DNA from: Conidiobolus incongruus B7586
Lineage: Eukaryota > Entomophthoromycota > Entomophthoromycetes > Entomophthorales > Conidiobolaceae
DNA length: 14,105 bases
Assembly: GCA_000697335.1 (NCBI GenBank)
Contig: JNEM01009188.1
Location: forward strand, 1 to 14,105
Direction: 5' to 3'
The position numbers were made by a program, and so were the translations under genes. Below, in pieces: positions 1-9,002 of the stretch. A model generated the notes under the pieces. That model saw only the letters and a program-made list of their open reading frames with translations, searched no databases and was not told the origin of the DNA. Each line of letters starts with the position of its first letter. Within the stretch, counting starts at the first letter, position 1.

Positions 1-2084
1 ATAAATTATATATTAATTTTTTAAATAAAACAATTTTTAAATGATGTTTTTGATATAAAATAATGATACTTATTATTCTACATAATAATTATAAAATATA
101 TAAAATTAAAGTTATAAAAGATTTTATATATAAAAAAACTAGAGAGAGTTACCATATCTAATATATTTATTTGATTATAATTTATATAATTATAATTGTT
201 TTAAATAATTAAAAAATTAGCTTATAAAAAAATTTCCTACAAATAAATTAAATTAGTTTGTAAAATTTCAAATTTTAGTCTTTAATAAAAAATCTATTTT
301 TTAAGTATTAAAAGCTTACTAAAAGTATAAAAAAGAGTTATTAATAATAAAAGAAACTATTAATTTTATATTATTTAATAAATTTTATATATTTTATATT
401 AATTTATGTATTTAATTTTAATTTTAAATTTGTGCCATTATTTAATTTCTATACTAATAATTAAGTTTATAAAATAAAATTAAACTATTAAAAATTGTGA
501 TAAAAATATTTTATCATGAGAAATGATATGTATTATACACAAAGCTGATATAAATGTAATAAATAAGTATACTGTCTATTATATTATATCACAAGATATT
601 AAAATTAAAGTTAATTTAAATTTAACATAATCCATCAAATATCAATAAAAAAATTACACGAATAATATCTTTAGTAAGCAAGTTATTTAGCCAATACCAA
701 GAATTTTACTAAGTATTTGATAATCTGATAAGATTTTTTATTGGTAAATATTAGGTTTTGATATCAATAAAATATAATAGAATATTTGAATTAATTAATT
801 ATAATTTTAATCTTAAATAAAAATTATTAAGGTATATTTTTTAATAATATATAAAACCAAGAAAACCAAGGAATTAAATTAAATAATTAAATCCCAATTT
901 ATATTAATTATAAAAATTATTATTTTATTAGAATATTTATAAAAGTGTTTAGATAATTGAAAATTGAATAGTTTTTAAAGTTTTATAATTATCTTAAATA
1001 AGATTTTAACTAAATAAAACTATTATATAATTTATTAAAGGTTATATTTAACTTTAATAATTGATTTCAAAATAAAAGACTTAATAATTATTTTTAAACA
1101 ATAAGTTAATTTTTGTAAATTTATTATATTATATTAAATTTTTATTTAATTTGAATAAATTTCAACTGATAAAATTTAAATTAGATATTTATTAAATATA
1201 TAAAATTTAATTTTATAATTATTGAATATTTGAATTCATTAGTTTTATAGTTTTCAGTTATAATAGTATTATAGCTATAGGGTGTGTGTGTGTGTATATA
1301 TAACAATGGAAAATATCAAGTCAATCAATAATATTGGATTAGTAATATATTGAGTTGTCAAATAATACAGTCACAATTAAAATAAATTAATACCCCCTAT
1401 AATTTTATACAAAAAATATCCCTGCAACTTGACTCATAATTGTTTAATTTTATTAAAATAAAACTAATTCAACTATCCTTAATCGTGATAATGTCAAGTG
1501 AATAAAAGTAAAAAATATAATTTAGTATTAAACTTTTAAATCAATATAATACTTTTACTAACTAACTTTTTATTATTTTAAATAGTTAATAAAACTTATT
1601 TATTAAGTTAATATTATTAAATTATAATAAATTTAAATGTTTTATAATTTAATAATAATAAATTATTCAAAATAATTAATATAATAATAATTAATCAGAT
1701 CTTAATTAATTGATGTATTAATAGTATAAATATTTTTTTAAAAAAAATATAATCTTTTAATCAATATTAAGACATATAAGGATATAATAAATAATAAAAA
1801 TGATGACTAATAATTATTAATATAATAGTAAACAAATTGAAATTGAAAAATAAATTTTAATTGATTTTTATTTACATTCAATTAAAATAATTAATTAAAT
1901 AATACATTTTAATAGTGTATCACATTATTTTTTAAATTAATTATATTATATTAGTGTTATATGGGTTTAGATTTGAATTAGTAATCATTTAAATATGTTA
2001 TAATACGACTATGGAAAGAGTGGTAGGCCCAATATGGGAATTGCTTTGAATTAAACTTGGTTGATTGTTAGAAATTCAGCCATT
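1..2084. other. Hyper-AT intergenic region
   Basis: No gene is visible on either strand. The first roughly 1.2 kb is almost entirely A and T (near 10% G+C by eye), with stops in every frame. From about 1310 to 1500 the sequence is slightly more complex but has no coding signal. A modest rise in G+C begins near 2000 and leads into the 3' flank of the membrane-protein gene. A 12-codon ATG frame near 2010 is too short and lacks context, so I do not call it. Confidence 0.8.
1282..1302. repeat. Compound (GT)n(AT)n microsatellite
   Basis: Seven GT units (1282-1295) run directly into an AT run ending at 1302. This is the only GT-type simple repeat seen in the window. It is non-coding and likely to vary in length between strains. 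Confidence 0.9.
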
Positions 2085-2112
2085 GTTAACGCTTAACGGC
2101 TATTGGCCGGTT
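2085..2112 (-). other. Two overlapping hairpins in the 3' flank of the NIPA-like gene
   Basis: Just 34-61 nt past the stop codon of the minus-strand gene lie two short inverted repeats that share bases. One is GTTAA-CGC-TTAAC (2085-2097). The other is CGGC-TATTG-GCCG (2097-2109), extendable to AAC/GTT with one bulged G. They overlap at position 2097, and at 2095-2096 if the second is extended, so they compete. They probably fall in the 3' untranslated region. Function is unknown and they may be incidental. Confidence 0.3.
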
Positions 2113-2145
2113 GAAGTATCAACAAATCAGTTGGAGAAATTGTAC

Positions 2146-3288
2146 TTAGTGAGTAACAATAGATCCGTAATTTGTTAATGTAGATGATAGCTGGTTATTA
2201 ATCGGTAAATTCAAGCTGGAATGACTATTATTACTACTAAGCCTGTTGGTAGGGTTGTCGCACATACTAGGAAGCTGTTCTTTCTTAGGTCTGATAGATA
2301 GTAATACAACACCAATTGACAAAATTACAGTACCCAAAATCACCATGATGAAGTTAAACCAACTCAAATCCTTCCATTGGTTAAAATATGCTAATCCGTT
2401 AAACAAACAAAATAGCGTGGCTACACAGTAATTTGAGGGAATTCCAACGACAATATCGCAATACTCAATTCCTTTGTTTAAAAAGAACAGCTGAACAACT
2501 ACACTCACTATGAGGCCAAGGATAATGATCCAAGTGAGTAAATGATTGAACTGATTGTTCCCATTGAAGGTCAGGGTCAATAGTTGAATACCCGATTTGC
2601 AAAATAAAATCGACTGAGTTTGAACTGCACTCGCGCATGCGCCATATATTAAACCAATAATAGTTCTGTTCATTTCAACAGAATATGAGCTAAATGGAAG
2701 TTTAGTTTCTAACAAAGATGATTCTGATTTGATCAGCTTTTTTTCATTGTAGTAATAATTCCAAATCAAAATCGAAGCCAAGAGAGCTTCTTGTATTGAA
2801 AAATAAATTATAAAACCGGGTCTTTGATAGAGTAATAATAACTCATCTAAATTATGGATTCTATCTGGAATTATTCCGTAATAACCAACTATAGCAGCTC
2901 CAATTACAATAATTGTTGTGCCAATAAGTGAGAGATAACTGAGCACATCGTCCAATATGAATTTGGCAAAGAGCGCATTGCTGATTAAGCTGAAAGCACC
3001 TACTGGTGCTAATAAAGTCACCGGCAAGCTGCCGATAGAACTGACTGAAGAGGTAGCACTACCTAAGATGTAGATACCAAAGCCGATCACCCACAAGTTT
3101 TCTCTATAAAATTTTTTAAAAGGTGAAAGAGGTTCTGAAAGCTGTCTAGTTTGATTGATAAAACTCTTTTGCTGTAGTGTAAGTCCCAAGCTACCTAATA
3201 CAGAAGTTAAAATTGTTACTGTGATTCCGATCGCTATATATTTGGTAGCATCAGGATCTGTATCTTCCAAACTGTTAATAAAATACAT
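2146..3288 (-). CDS. NIPA-like (DUF803) magnesium/divalent-cation transporter family protein
   Basis: This 380-residue multi-pass membrane protein belongs to the NIPA family, whose animal members carry Mg2+ and some other divalent cations. The exact substrate here is not known. Nine hydrophobic segments can be drawn at about residues 17-38, 64-84, 88-112, 116-138, 157-178, 209-232, 250-271, 279-301 and 308-331, matching the usual nine-helix fold. Family hallmarks are LGLTLQQKS after the first helix and LPVTLLAPVGAFSLISNALF in the third. The last 50 residues are a polar Ser/Asn-rich tail, probably cytosolic. It is one exon, ending in TAA. The ATG at 3288 is chosen because it is the first AUG downstream of the TATA box at 3456-3463 and the family homology begins soon after it. 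Location is likely the plasma membrane or an endosome/vacuole membrane. G+C is far above the flanks, and no frame damage is seen. Confidence 0.9.
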   Translation of the reverse strand: MYFINSLEDTDPDATKYIAIGITVTILTSVLGSLGLTLQQKSFINQTRQLSEPLSPFKKFYRENLWVIGFGIYILGSATSSVSSIGSLPVTLLAPVGAFSLISNALFAKFILDDVLSYLSLIGTTIIVIGAAIVGYYGIIPDRIHNLDELLLLYQRPGFIIYFSIQEALLASILIWNYYYNEKKLIKSESSLLETKLPFSSYSVEMNRTIIGLIYGACASAVQTQSILFCKSGIQLLTLTFNGNNQFNHLLTWIIILGLIVSVVVQLFFLNKGIEYCDIVVGIPSNYCVATLFCLFNGLAYFNQWKDLSWFNFIMVILGTVILSIGVVLLSIRPKKEQLPSMCDNPTNRLSSNNSHSSLNLPINNQLSSTLTNYGSIVTH

Positions 3289-3455
3289 TGATATAAATAA
3301 ATTATATGATATAATATAAAAAGACTCCTTCGGATAAAAAGTGGTAGAGATAGATAAATGAAGGAATCGGTATAAAATAAAGAAGAGGGTAAAGGGCTTT
3401 GGAGGATAAATTCAGGTGAATACTTAAGGTTCAAAGGGGGTAGAATATTTTAGCC

Positions 3456-3463
3456 TTTATATA
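3456..3463 (-). promoter_or_regulatory. TATA box of the NIPA-like gene
   Basis: Read on the minus strand the sequence is CTATATAAAGGC, a textbook TATA element in a locally GC-richer stretch, 168 nt before the ATG at 3288. Transcription starting some 30 nt downstream would give a leader of about 140 nt. That leader is pyrimidine-rich and contains no AUG before the assigned start, which supports both the box and the start codon. Confidence 0.6.
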
Positions 3464-3493
3464 GTGGATGATTTGCCATGAATTTGACATTAG

Positions 3494-3509
3494 TTCTGTG
3501 AACACAGAA
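3494..3509. promoter_or_regulatory. Near-palindrome upstream of the TATA box (candidate operator)
   Basis: TTCTGTG-AA-CACAGAA has perfect 7-bp arms around a 2-bp centre. It lies 31 bp upstream of the TATA box of the NIPA-like gene. Three of seven arm pairs are G:C, which is unusual in this DNA. The size and symmetry suit a dimeric transcription factor, but the factor is not identified. Confidence 0.4.
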
Positions 3510-3795
3510 TGGTTGATTTAGGAATTGATGAAATCACTTACTAATCAGATTCTACTTTATTTATCAAACCTTTTTCACCCAATTAAATTATACGCTTAAT
3601 GTTTTTTACAGAGCCTAAAATTACCCTGAACATTCAATAATGATTAATTATCATTGGTTCAAAAATTAATTTAATAATTGAAATTATAATTATTAATTTC
3701 TAGCATCGGAATCATTTTAAAATTAAAAGCTTTGAAATTAGGAAATTTGTGATAATTATTTTTAATATATCGTCATTTAATAATTTCAGTAAAAA

Positions 3796-3809
3796 ATATA
3801 TATATATAT
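3796..3809. repeat. (AT)n simple repeat
   Basis: Seven AT units follow a run of A. Non-coding. Confidence 0.85.
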
Positions 3810-4358
3810 TAAGATACAAAAATTTTAAAATAATTAAAACAAAAAATGGTATATTTTATATGACAAATTAATGAATAATAAATTTATCATTTCATAATTA
3901 GTAATAAAATTTTAAATTTAAATAATAACAAATCCCTATTTTAATTCCAAATTCGATGACCTGATTTTTTGCCAATTTTAAAATCAAAATCTTTGTGACA
4001 AAGTTAGTTAAGTTGATTATGAAGTAATTCACTATTAATAATTAATTGTATACTTTTAAACTATATCATAACATGCATTAAAATCAAATGCCTTTCATAA
4101 TTGAAATATTTTTAGCAATTTAAAGTTTTAGGATTGTATGCACTTAATAATTCAATTTTTGTACATAAATGAATCAATATCATTAAAAATCTAAAATCAA
4201 GAAATTCCAAGAAAACTATTTAACAAAATAAATAAAGAATATATCTTATGATGAGAACAATAATTTTTATATTACAACTAAATTAACCTTGTGTTTTTGA
4301 TTGAATGATCCCCCTGATTTTGTTTCTGATATTAGTAAAGATGAAAAAATTTCCAAAA

Positions 4359-4410
4359 TCCGAACTTACAAATCAATATATGATCTCTTTCATTAATTAT
4401 TGAGTTCGGA
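4359..4410. repeat. Inverted repeat with 8-bp arms
   Basis: TCCGAACT (4359-4366) is matched exactly by AGTTCGGA (4403-4410) across a 36-nt loop. In RNA the arms could grow inward by a G:U and an A:U pair. Four of eight pairs are G:C, standing out from the surrounding AT-rich DNA. It could be a lone stem-loop or a remnant of a small element. No flanking duplication was recognised. Confidence 0.4.
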
Positions 4411-6629
4411 ATATTAATTTATTAAGAATATCACATAATTCAAACAATTTAATTAATTTTATTAAATAATTTGGATTATAGTTTTAACAGTAATAATATT
4501 TTCATTTTTATAATAATTTATAATATATAAAAAATATTCTATTCATGAATTTCATATTATCTTAACAGTCATTGAATTATAATTTTCTTTCTTTTACAAC
4601 TGTATAAAATAAACATTTATGCTTAAAATTTTGACAATTACTAATTTTAATATATTTTGCTCTTTAACCAATATGATAATATATTTATAGCTATTACATA
4701 ATGTTACTATTAATTTAGATTTTATTAATTATGTTACCGAAATCAACATTTTCTAAGGTTAAATCCATCAATTCCAATCTAATTCAGTAAATTACTAGGA
4801 TAGTAATATGTTTTAACCATTAAGGTACTTTCTTTGATTACTTTGTATAATATCGATTGTTATTATTATTAAAATGCATTACAATACTAGTAATAAAAAT
4901 ATACTCTATGCATTAAAAATATTAGTATCTTTATCATTTGAAGATTGATATATCTGATAAATTGAATTTTTTTCATGATTTTTTTTTCTTTATCTGATAT
5001 CTTATTACTGTTTTTTCACAACAAACTAACTGATTACGTATTAGATACTTTATAAATTATATTTACTTGATTGTTTATGCTTTCCATATAAATAATAATA
5101 ACATATTAGAATTGTAATTTATAGTTATTATTAAATTATTAAATTATTAATATTATAATTTTATACTTTTATTAAATCCGATTTAAATATAAAAATATTA
5201 TTTTTTTGGAGTAATATTTAATTTTTATATTTGATCAAAATATTAACCCTTTCCTTTCTTTAATATAAAAATAATCAGATATATTTTAATAATTTTGATA
5301 ATATAATTGTTTATTAGAAATATGTTATCTCGTTGTATTAAGTTCAATTTAGCATTACATAATAAGTTTTTTTTTAAAAAAATATAATTATATGTATCCA
5401 AAATAAGTATTAATTTTAATCTTTATAATATATATTTTAATATTACTAAAGTTTATAATAAAAATCTGTAATATCAAAACATTTTTGTTTTATGAATTAA
5501 TGAAATTCTAAGAATAATAATATATCTAACTGTTTCAGTTTTGTTCAACATTATAATAATAATAACAATTATAATATTATATCATTTAACATGGTTTATC
5601 ATATTGTTAAATTTAATAAATACGTCAAGGTAATAGTTATGAATTTAATGGATATTAAAATCATATAATATAAAAGATAATTTGTATTATAAGTTAACAG
5701 TCGAAAACCTATTCAAAATCTAGATTTATGTTATATCTTAAACTAAACACTAAATAATCCTTAAATATTATAAGAATTTTAAAAAATATATGTTATATTA
5801 TATTTTATGAGATAAATATTTGACATTATTATTATGACACTATATTTTTCATTTTAAAGGATTAAAATTAATTTTTAATAAATTTGATTAAGAAAGATTT
5901 AATGATAAAAAAAATTTTTCTATTCATTCTAAATTTATTAAATCAATATATTAATGAAGTTATAAAAAAATAATATATTTATTATTTTTTATTTAAAATC
6001 AATATGAAAAATTTATATTTTAAAATTTATTACAATTTGGAAAAAAAAGTAATTTTAATTTTGCATATAATGATTTAATTAATTACAAAGATTGACTTTT
6101 GGCATACCGCATGCATATCAGTTGTATATTTCAAAATTGATTTTAAATCAGTATATAGAATTTATTTTTGGTATTAAAAAGCTAATTGTTTTTCAATTTT
6201 ATACAAAGATAATTAATATATTTATATTAAGTAGGATCCACTTTTCCATTTGAGAAATTATTAAGTATCTGATCTGATATTAATGTTGATATTGTTTCTA
6301 TAATGATTAAATTGTAACAATATTTTAATATTTCAATATTTCAATGCCAAATATGTATTTAATATAGGTCAAATTATTAATATTTATTATAATAATTATT
6401 GGGATTTTTGTATAATTCAAAGTCTAGTAAGATTTAAACTATTCTAATATTTTTAATTATTAACTCAAATTTTGTATAAAATATTAAACATAGTAGAATT
6501 TTTCATAATTTGGTAATTATCATTTAATTTTTATTAAAAGATAAAAAGTTTTAATATTAATTAATTATACAGAATTAATTTTTATACTAAAAAATTCATA
6601 GATTAAACTTATATTAATTTAATTCATAC

Positions 6630-6646
6630 TATATATATATATATAT
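6630..6646. repeat. (TA)n simple repeat
   Basis: An uninterrupted alternating T/A run of 17 bases in non-coding DNA. Confidence 0.85.
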
Positions 6647-6982
6647 TCATAAAATCTTTTATAAAACAAGAAAAGTATTCCTGTATAACAATAAATGACT
6701 CAAAATCACTATACTAATATCGACCAATCAAAAAAAATCAAATTATTATGATATTTGATTAAGTAAATTTTTTAAAAAATTAAACTAAATTTCTTGTGGA
6801 TATTAAATTCATTATCTTAAAACATTTAATTAAAAATATTAAAAATTTCATTTCACTTGTCAAATCTAAAAGAATATTCCAATTCATTGAATTTTATGAT
6901 TTATCTCATCAATAAAAATTCTATACTATTAATTAGACTGGTTATGAATTATTAGTTTAAATAACTAGTGACATAGATATTA

Positions 6983-7005
6983 AATAATAATAATAATAAT
7001 AATAA
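6983..7005. repeat. (TAA)7 microsatellite
   Basis: Seven uninterrupted TAA units (6985-7005) preceded by AA. It lies about 300 bp beyond the 3' end of the PFK-2 gene. Confidence 0.9.
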
Positions 7006-7302
7006 ATTTTTATGATAGTATTAGATAGATTGATGAAAAATTTATAATTGATATTTTAATGATTTAATCAAAACTATATGATGTAAGTTTAAATTATGAA
7101 ATTTGATAACTAATATGATATAATCAATGGATTTTAATGTTTGTCATATGATGTTCACTAAAATACCAAAAGAATACTAGATTAAACCTACAAATTGCTA
7201 GAATAATATGAATCAAATACAATGCTGTGAATACAGTTACAAAAATGCTCTCAGTTTAATGAATTAAAATATATATATGATTAGAATAATACACTAACAA
7301 CA

Positions 7303-8706
7303 CTACACAAATTTGGGTAAGGGAATTTTCACCTCTTTAGAGCCGTATGAAGTGGGAACAACTGCCAAAATATGATTCCTGGGGAACTGTAAGAACGGTA
7401 TCTCTTTCTCAGGTATGTCGAAAAAGTATGCATATATGCATCGCAATACTGATTGGTGAGCAATGATCACTACGTCATCCTTCTCTCTCTCCAACTCCAG
7501 GATGGTTGGCTCAAGTCGGATTGCAAGCTCAAGGTATGATTCAGCACGAGGATAGCGATGTCTATAGGGATCTTTTTTATGCTTGATAACTTCTTCAGGG
7601 TACTTGATGGCAAGCTCCTCCGGTGTAAGACCTTCAGCCTCACCAGGATGAATTGGCACTAAAGCTTTTCTGGGCTCAAGATAGATGTTTGTGTTAAAAT
7701 AGTGCTTGGAGTTCATCTTGGTAGTTGTTGTAGTTGTAGTGAGAGTTGCAGGAAGGATAGAGGGTGCACTTCCACTGATAGAAGAAGTTTCACTCCTACA
7801 TTCGTCTTCATGTTCAATAAAATGATATCCAGTTTCAATGGAACGATTCAGAGTGCTCGTCCAGATTTTCAAACATTTGTGGCGCTCTCCATTGTGCACT
7901 TTGTTTTCTAGTTCACGCATGATCAGTTCTTTGACATAGTGAGAATAGTTGTGACCTGCCTCTGTTAGACGCGAGTTACTAGTTAGAATCTCTTCATCTT
8001 CACACTCACCGTCTCTGACAAAGTAAATAGTCCTGGAAGTGATGTGAAGATTCATCAAGTAATAAACAATACGCGTTTCCAAATAGCCTCGAATGTTATT
8101 CATGATCATCTGCTGTAAATTTATGATTTTGACATAGCTTAAGTGTTTATCATTGTCATCCAGAGTTTCATAAAATGGTTTGTGGTTGTTGATACGTAGA
8201 CGAAAGTCAGCTGCCGCCTTTTCTGGGTCCCAGCCTACATAATCAGGCGAAGATACCTTGACTGATCGGATATTACTTTCAATGATCTCTTGCTGGTCAC
8301 ATATGCTCTCAATAAACACCACATGGATTCCGAGACTATCTAATTGGTTAAATATCTCTGCACGCCTTTGTCTGCTTGTGTTTGATGCGTCATAGATACC
8401 TACTTGACCGCCTTCGCTGAACCAGTCGATCATTTCATTTATCGCAGTTTGAGCTATTTCCGCTCGAATTTCATGCGTTTCAGTGTTCAAAGGGTTGAAG
8501 AACTCGGCTGATTTGGGACCCACTCTTTTTCTGCGATAGTCTCCCAAATGAAATACTTTGGTCTTGACCCCAAGCCAATTGAGGTAGCGTCTTAGTGCTC
8601 TAGTAATATGCGTTTTCCCTCTAGCTGGGAGTCCTACGGTGACGATGCTAATTACGCCCGCGTGAAATAAACGACCTGATTGTGTTTGATAAAGCTGAGC
8701 AGCCAT
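7303..8706 (-). CDS. 6-phosphofructo-2-kinase with a probably inactive fructose-2,6-bisphosphatase domain
   Basis: This 467-residue cytosolic enzyme of the PFK-2/FBPase-2 family makes fructose 2,6-bisphosphate, the signal that activates glycolytic phosphofructokinase. Kinase half (about 10-222): P-loop GLPARGKT at 25-32, HLGDYRR at 53-59, DASNTSRQRR at 106-115, FIESICD at 131-137, SSPDY at 152-156 and the domain-linking RIVYYLMN at 212-219, all as in active kinases. Phosphatase half (about 226-467): the RHG motif reads RDG (231-233), so the phospho-acceptor His is Asp232. The acid Glu aligns with Pro351 and the motif Asn with Glu238. Arg231, Arg288 and His417 remain. Budding-yeast Pfk26 likewise lacks this His (Ser instead) and is kinase-only, so I infer the same here. 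A low-complexity insert of about 43 residues (about 298-342, with seven Thr at 323-329) sits in the dead domain. Stop is TAG. A start in an upstream exon is possible; see 8969-8986. Confidence 0.93.
   Translation of the reverse strand: MAAQLYQTQSGRLFHAGVISIVTVGLPARGKTHITRALRRYLNWLGVKTKVFHLGDYRRKRVGPKSAEFFNPLNTETHEIRAEIAQTAINEMIDWFSEGGQVGIYDASNTSRQRRAEIFNQLDSLGIHVVFIESICDQQEIIESNIRSVKVSSPDYVGWDPEKAAADFRLRINNHKPFYETLDDNDKHLSYVKIINLQQMIMNNIRGYLETRIVYYLMNLHITSRTIYFVRDGECEDEEILTSNSRLTEAGHNYSHYVKELIMRELENKVHNGERHKCLKIWTSTLNRSIETGYHFIEHEDECRSETSSISGSAPSILPATLTTTTTTTKMNSKHYFNTNIYLEPRKALVPIHPGEAEGLTPEELAIKYPEEVIKHKKDPYRHRYPRAESYLELAIRLEPTILELEREKDDVVIIAHQSVLRCIYAYFFDIPEKEIPFLQFPRNHILAVVPTSYGSKEVKIPLPKFV
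7720..7740 (-). repeat. Threonine-codon repeat within the PFK-2 gene
   Basis: It encodes Thr323-Thr329 with mixed codons (ACT, ACA, ACC), so it is not a fresh single-codon slippage product. It lies in the Ser/Thr-rich insert of the inactive phosphatase domain and may be a site of length variation. Confidence 0.8.
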
Positions 8707-8719
8707 TTGAAGTATGTTA

Positions 8720-8726
8720 GTTAGTA
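8720..8726 (-). other. TACTAAC branch-site-like motif upstream of the PFK-2 start
   Basis: The minus strand reads TACTAAC, the ideal fungal intron branch site, 25 nt before a CAG at 8697-8695 that is codon 4 of the called gene. This suggests the called ATG at 8706 may lie inside an intron ending at 8695. It is a closer branch-site match than anything in the two Isa1 introns. In DNA this AT-rich it could also be chance. Confidence 0.35.
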
Positions 8727-8907
8727 AATTAGTAATACAAAATAATAAAATAAAGTAAATTTAATAAAAATCAATACTTGATAACTGTATCAAATTCAAT
8801 TCTTTATCTTATATTGCTATTGATTAAATAAAAATATTTTTGTTAATAATTTTTCAGTTTTTAGGAAATTTTTTGAAATGAGTGTCTGTCATCAATATAT
8901 ACTAAGT

Positions 8908-8921
8908 TTATGAATTCATAA
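8908..8921. promoter_or_regulatory. 14-bp perfect palindrome upstream of PFK-2
   Basis: TTATGAATTCATAA is self-complementary and lies about 200 bp before the ATG at 8706. A TATATA run (8896-8901 on the minus strand) sits next to it. Several 14-bp palindromes are expected by chance in 14 kb of DNA this AT-rich, so the weight is low. Confidence 0.2.
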
Positions 8922-8931
8922 GTTTTGATTG

Positions 8932-8943
8932 TTATCTTGATAA
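8932..8943. promoter_or_regulatory. Inverted GATA pair, TTATC-TT-GATAA
   Basis: Two facing GATAA half-sites lie 2 bp apart, about 230 bp upstream of the PFK-2 ATG. The 10-mer TTATCTTGAT recurs in the palindrome upstream of the Isa1 gene (12460-12477). Fungal GATA factors bind HGATAR-type sites. Binding here is inference. Confidence 0.3.
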
Positions 8944-8968
8944 GAATTTTAACCCAACTCCCAACTAC

Positions 8969-8986
8969 ACTGAGTGGTTGTACCAT
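8969..8986 (-). other. Possible alternative first coding exon of the PFK-2 gene
   Basis: An ATG at 8986 opens a frame reading MVQPLS, followed by a possible donor GTAGTT at 8968. Joined to an acceptor CAG ending at 8695 it keeps the reading frame (phase 0) and would replace the called MAAQ with MVQPLS ahead of LYQTQSGRLFHAG. The implied intron is 274 nt, much longer than the 54-nt Isa1 introns, and the donor is not ideal. The TACTAAC at 8726-8720 supports it. The simpler single-exon model remains my first choice. Confidence 0.25.
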
Positions 8987-8995
8987 ATCAAGATC

Positions 8996-9002
8996 TGATT
9001 GG
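8996..9002 (-). promoter_or_regulatory. CCAATCA box upstream of PFK-2
   Basis: The minus strand reads GACCAATCAG, matching the fungal CCAAT-binding (HAP) complex site, about 290 bp before the called start and 10 bp before the alternative ATG at 8986. The same heptamer lies upstream of Isa1. Confidence 0.35.

Larger units (their letters stand above)
3510..7302. other. AT-rich intergenic region without genes
   Basis: About 3.8 kb between the NIPA-like promoter and the 3' end of the PFK-2 gene. I see no coding frame of useful length, no tRNA A/B box pair and no splice-linked exons. It contains A/T homopolymers, three simple repeats listed separately, and a GC-containing inverted repeat at 4359-4410. 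The first roughly 100 bases may still belong to the upstream promoter, and the last few hundred to the 3' untranslated region of the PFK-2 gene. Confidence 0.75.

Noticed and set aside
2246-2431. 61-codon open frame on the plus strand
   Set aside because: It lies wholly antisense to the NIPA-like gene, matches no known protein family and is explained by the shadow of that gene.
3234-3434. 66-codon minus-strand frame overlapping the NIPA-like start
   Set aside because: It begins with TTG, not ATG, and runs through the leader in another frame. No AUG precedes the true start, so it is not a credible upstream ORF.
6724-6730. CCAATCA in the middle of a spacer
   Set aside because: No gene starts nearby; it serves as a reminder that the heptamer also occurs by chance.
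7702-7911. 69-codon plus-strand frame
   Set aside because: Antisense shadow of the PFK-2 gene across its Thr/Ser-rich insert; Cys/Ser-rich and with no homology I recognise.
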